64,000 nucleotides of DNA from positions 186,001 through 250,000 of the forward strand of contig NZ_JAIOAB010000002.1 in the NCBI RefSeq assembly GCF_019890635.1. The letters run 5' to 3'. The stretch comes from Streptomyces sennicomposti (GTDB lineage: Bacteria; Actinomycetota; Actinomycetes; Streptomycetales; Streptomycetaceae). Position 1 is the first letter of the stretch, and each line of letters starts with the position of its first letter. The position numbers were made by a program, and so were the translations under genes. The notes beneath the pieces are model-generated. The model did not search any database. It saw only the letters and a list, made by a program, of their open reading frames with translations, and was not told where the DNA came from. Shown piece by piece: positions 60,899 to 64,000 of this stretch.

Positions 60899-60976
60899 GG
60901 CAGCGCCGTCCTTGCGCCGCCGGTATCGCCGGTGCGCGGGCCGGCGCTGTCGGTGCCGCTTCGTATGCTGCCGGGC

Positions 60977-62250
60977 ATGGCCCGTTCCTGGACGCGGCTG
61001 CACGAGCACCTCGGTGCCCCGCCCGGCCCGCTCACCTTCGACATGGTCAAGCAGGCCGCCGACGCCAGCTTGAGCGAGTCCGACGACCTGGACTGGAAGG
61101 AACAACTGCCGCAGCCCCCAAGGGACGGCCGGTGGAACGAGCTGGCCAAGGACGTTGCCGCGATGGCCAACACCCGCGGAGGCCTGCTCATCTACGGCGT
61201 CACGGACAAGACCACCCAGCTGGTCGGCATCTACCCCGGCAAGGTGAACGCCCAGCAGTACGCGCAGTGGGTCCGCAACCACGTCCAGCCCTACCTGCCT
61301 GACCTCACCTTCACCACCCTCACCTCGCCCGACGGCGCCACCAGCGTGCTGGTCATCGACGTGCCGCCCAGCCACATGGCCCCCCACCACGTCTACGGCA
61401 CCGCAGCCAAGGACAAGGACCAGCAAGCTGCCGTCGTCCCGTACCGCGACCGCGACCACACCGCGTGGAGGCCGAGCACCAGATCGAACGCGCCTACCGC
61501 GACCGCTTCACCCGCCTCCAGCACGCAGAGGAGGAAGTCCAGCGCCTCCTCGACCTCGCAAAGGAAACCGTCTTCGAGGAGAGCGATCCCTCGGCCTGGT
61601 TTGTTGCCGTCGCTCGCCCGGAACGCCCCCTGCCGCGCACCGCACCCCGACTCGAACGGGAAGCGGCCAGCGATGTCTGCAAGAGCGCCCACACTCGCTC
61701 CCAGCGACTGACAGCCAACCCCCTGGCCGTCGGACCCCTGGCCGGCCTGAAGTACGTGACGCACAACCCCCGTCCAGGGCTGCGTCGTTGGGTCCTGAGC
61801 ACTCTCACCCGGAACCTCGGCCGTCAGATCCACACCGAACTGCACCACGACGGCACTGCGGTACTGGTGGCCAACCTGACCTGGATGACCGTGCGCGGCG
61901 ACCTCGACGCCGATCCGGCGGCAATCGGCATTCCGGTCGACGAGGACGTCACCGGCGCCTGCTGCCGCGATGCCGTGGCCGTGGCGTACGAACTCGCCCA
62001 CCGCCTGCACGTGGACAGCTCCGTGCACCTGACAGCGACGATAGCCATGCCCCACCCGACGCCCCTGGTCCCGGTCGTCACCGAGTACGGCGGCTACAGG
62101 AGCATCCCCGACCACGCCCGCAGGCCCCGCCGCATCCAGTCCGTGACCGCGACGATGACCCCCACCGACGATGATGACCGGCTGCGCGCGAGCGCCCAGG
62201 AGGTCTTCACCGACCTGATGAACCAGTTCGGCCTCACCCCGCGCCTGTAG
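60977..62250 (+). pseudogene. AlbA_2 (Schlafen-type) ATP-binding domain protein, frameshifted
   Basis: The N-terminal domain (SESDDLDWKEQLPQPPRDG, then NELAKDVAAMANTRGGLLIY, then GVTD) is the AlbA_2 module found in Schlafen-related and defence proteins. Reading stays in one frame to VVPYRDRDHTAW at about 61467, then continues naturally in another (AEHQIERAYRDRFTRLQHAE) to a stop at 62250. A one-base deletion in TGGA(T)GGCC explains it. The restored protein would have about 425 residues with a C-terminal beta-rich region. Either recently inactivated, or a sequencing error. Confidence 0.65.
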
Positions 62251-62436
62251 CCCGGTGCCACACGTGGCCGTGACGCCCAGCGCGTCCCCGATGACCCTCG
62301 CCGTGACCAAGAGGTCATCATCCCCCTCGGGCACCAGCGGCCTGCTGCTCGGCTTCCTGTCGTCCGATGTGCGTCCGCTCACGCACGGCCCGCCTCCACG
62401 TCCCCGTCTCGTCGTCGGGGGCGGGAAGCCGGTAGG

Positions 62437-63297
62437 TCAGCTGATGGGGGAGGCCGATGGGCGGTAGCGGGGGAGCGCCCGGGCGATGCCTTCCAGGCCG
62501 GCGGCGAGGTGTTCAGTCAGGGACCTTCCGTTGCGGTGGGCTTCCTGGTCGAGTGATCGGGACACGGCGAGGGCTGCCTCGACGCCGGGGGCGAATCTCT
62601 CGGGGTGGACGTCTATCTGGTCGATCACGCTGGCCAAGGTCTTGATACCGACAGCGATTCCGCTGATGTCGTAGCGAGGCAGAGGGCCCGAAGGGACGAG
62701 CTGCGACGTGCGCCGGGCGCGCGGGGGTGCGGGACGTGCGCGACGGCTACCGGTGATGCGGTAGTAGGCGTCGATGTAAGGGCGCTGCTGGGCCGGGGGC
62801 ACCTTGCAGGCGGTCAGGAACGTCACCAGCTGCCCGACGGTGGCAGGCAGGGACTTGCGGTTGACGACCCGCGAGGCCGTGGCCAGCGGTAGCCGTGCAT
62901 GGCCGTCCCGGTTGAGGCTTCGCAGGGGCGGGGCGCCGGCCTGTTCGTAGGCGGCGGCGAGAGCGGCGCCGAGGTCGTCGGCGGTGTGAATGAGGGTCGG
63001 GTGTGGGGCCTTGATAAGGCGGAGCCGGTCGCGCTGGGCGGCGCGGCCGTGGTCGAGCAGGAGGCTGGCCCTGTCGAGGTCTTCATCACGGTCTCGGCAG
63101 GCGCGGACGTAGGCGGTGAGGACGGCCTGGGTGGGGGCGGCGGTACCGGACTCCGCGCGCTGGACGGCGCCGCGGGAGATGCTGGCAGCCTGGGCCAGGG
63201 CACGCTGGGTCAGCCCCGCGGCGCCCCGCAGGGCGGTCAGGTGCTCGGCGAGTTGAGCGTAGGGGCGCTTGCCGGTGTCGGCGGGGACACGGGTCAT
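62437..63297 (-). CDS. XRE-family regulator with long C-terminal region
   Basis: 286 residues from ATG 63297. N-terminal helix-turn-helix: LAEHLTALRGAAGLTQRALA followed by SISRGAVQRAESGTAAPTQA. The middle (HTADDLGAALAAAYEQAG, LPLATASRVVNRKSLPATVG) reads as a second helix-turn-helix-like unit, as in many Streptomyces regulators of this type. The C-terminal 90 residues are helical. Partner genes unclear; it precedes no operon in this direction within 180 bases. Confidence 0.75.
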   Translation of the reverse strand: MTRVPADTGKRPYAQLAEHLTALRGAAGLTQRALAQAASISRGAVQRAESGTAAPTQAVLTAYVRACRDRDEDLDRASLLLDHGRAAQRDRLRLIKAPHPTLIHTADDLGAALAAAYEQAGAPPLRSLNRDGHARLPLATASRVVNRKSLPATVGQLVTFLTACKVPPAQQRPYIDAYYRITGSRRARPAPPRARRTSQLVPSGPLPRYDISGIAVGIKTLASVIDQIDVHPERFAPGVEAALAVSRSLDQEAHRNGRSLTEHLAAGLEGIARALPRYRPSASPIS

Positions 63298-63307
63298 GCC
63301 GGGCCGC

Positions 63308-63631
63308 CTACTTGCCCGCGCCGCGTACGGCGCTTTCGGCGAGGACGGTGAGCAGGCGGCGGCCGCCGCCGGGCGCGGCCAGGGTAGCCGCGCCGATCGC
63401 GCCCAGGCCGCCCAGCAGCGTGAAGACGGTTCCCAGCGGGGTGCCGGCGAGGAACAGGCTGCTGCCCAGGATCAGTACGGACAGCAGCAGGATCAGTGCG
63501 TGCGTGGGACCCAACCGCTTCTCGGCAGGTGCCGGTCCCGGGTCGCCCGCCGGGGCGGGGTGGATGCACGAGCAGGGTGCGGCCGGGCCGGCCGCAGACG
63601 CGGCCGAGCGGGCGGCGAAGGTGTCGCTCAT
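63308..63631 (-). CDS. Small membrane protein
   Basis: 107 residues from ATG 63631. A Cys-containing, Pro/Ala-rich N-terminus (APCSCIHPAPAGDP) is followed by two transmembrane helices (ALILLLSVLILGSSLFLAG and GTVFTLLGGLGAIGAATLA) and a short basic tail. It ends ten bases upstream of the XRE start on the same strand, so the two are probably co-transcribed. Function unknown. Confidence 0.6.
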   Translation of the reverse strand: MSDTFAARSAASAAGPAAPCSCIHPAPAGDPGPAPAEKRLGPTHALILLLSVLILGSSLFLAGTPLGTVFTLLGGLGAIGAATLAAPGGGRRLLTVLAESAVRGAGK

Positions 63632-64000
63632 GGTGAGCAGGACTCCGTTCTGACGGGGGCCCTCGGCGAAACGCCGGGCCCCGGGTACTGGTCGCAAGAC
63701 TGCGTCGCCCGTGGGCAGTTGGACCCTGCCGGTCGTCGGGCTGCGCGGCACCAGCCTTCCATGTACGGCCGTCACTCCGCCGCACCGAGGGTCCACTTTG
63801 CGCCTTATGGGAAGTTGTGGCCTCGCGGCTGTTCCCCACTCCGCGATCCGATTTGCAGGCCGGCCGAGGCGCCACTACCGGCGTGCCACCAGGCGAGCTG
63901 CCGGCGCCCCGTCGCTGGTGCGGCTCACCATCTGTTCCGGCGGACTTGCGGCCGAGGCCCCGTCTCCAGGACGGTGGTGGACAGCACGGCCCCGGCGGCG
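63632..64000. other. Upstream region at window end
   Basis: About 370 bases without a convincing gene. It probably contains the promoter of the leftward membrane protein-XRE pair. An AT-richer patch (CTTATGGGAAGTTGTGG) near 63805 stands out, but no clear promoter is visible. Confidence 0.4.

Noticed and set aside
1-64000. tRNA, rRNA and riboswitch genes
   Set aside because: No cloverleaf with T-loop signature, rRNA-like segment or recognisable SAM/cobalamin riboswitch was seen by eye, including upstream of metK and ahcY. A covariance-model scan would be needed to exclude them fully.

Overview
The window is very GC-rich actinobacterial DNA, almost certainly Streptomyces. Supporting signs are strong GC bias at third codon positions, GTG/TTG starts, an SsgA-like sporulation protein, a phosphopantetheinyl-transferase-dependent NRPS cluster, and an IS21/Tn7-like/TniQ content typical of accessory chromosome arms or large linear plasmids. 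I see no rRNA, tRNA or CRISPR array. Much of the window looks horizontally acquired and partly decayed.

Region 1 (1-4.8 kb) is a scar zone. It holds a damaged IS21 IstB gene, a zinc-finger ORF, fragments of a MerR regulator, an SGNH hydrolase and a SIS-type sugar isomerase, one intact SRPBCC protein, and the truncated C-terminal toxin domain of a polymorphic toxin with its putative immunity gene. About 1.2 kb without a convincing gene follows. Region 2 (4.8-9.7 kb) has two large convergent defence-type genes: a PD-(D/E)XK nuclease-like protein with a long helical-repeat region, and a TIR-domain protein.

Region 3 (10.0-14.8 kb) is a compact, unusual nucleotide/DNA-modification module. It contains a small putative DNA-binding protein divergent from a 5-hmdU DNA kinase/thymine-pyrophosphorylase-like helical protein, then a leftward operon of acyl carrier protein, XRE repressor, ImmA/IrrE protease and thymidylate-synthase-like protein. 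A divergent MazG pyrophosphohydrolase lies across a perfect palindromic operator. Region 4 (15.0-24.3 kb) is a Tn7-like transposition operon (TniQ, a TnsA-like protein lacking its catalytic residues, TnsB with an intact DDE triad, and a TnsC with eroded Walker motifs). Divergent from it is a 1207-residue protein with two SF2 helicase modules.

Region 5 (24.5-51.0 kb) is the most striking part: what looks like a metal- or thiol-responsive biosynthetic island. It has four MerR regulators, a YnfA membrane protein, a 7Fe ferredoxin, a METTL7-like methyltransferase ending in DCGC, an amino-acid permease, an organomercurial-lyase (MerB)-like enzyme with its catalytic Cys/Asp/Cys, S-adenosylhomocysteine hydrolase, a DHA2 exporter, and a P1B-type ATPase with a CSC instead of CPC motif and a Cys-rich tail. 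The core is an HMWP2-like cyclizing NRPS, a fatty-acyl-AMP ligase, a type II thioesterase, an Sfp-type PPTase, a flavin reductase and SAM synthetase. The NRPS, the exporter and the methyltransferase share a nearly identical MerR-class promoter (TTGACT, 19-bp spacer, xAxACT), so they probably form one regulon. I predict a fatty-acyl bis-thiazoline (one ring possibly C-methylated) made and exported under metal/thiol control.

Region 6 (51.3-64 kb) holds plasmid/mobile-element style genes: a Cys-rich protein and XRE regulator divergent across a repeated 17-bp operator, a DUF6083 protein, a UvrD-like helicase, a sigma-like factor, an SsgA-like sequence, a HEAT-repeat protein, a frameshifted AlbA_2 (Schlafen-type) gene, another XRE regulator and small membrane proteins.
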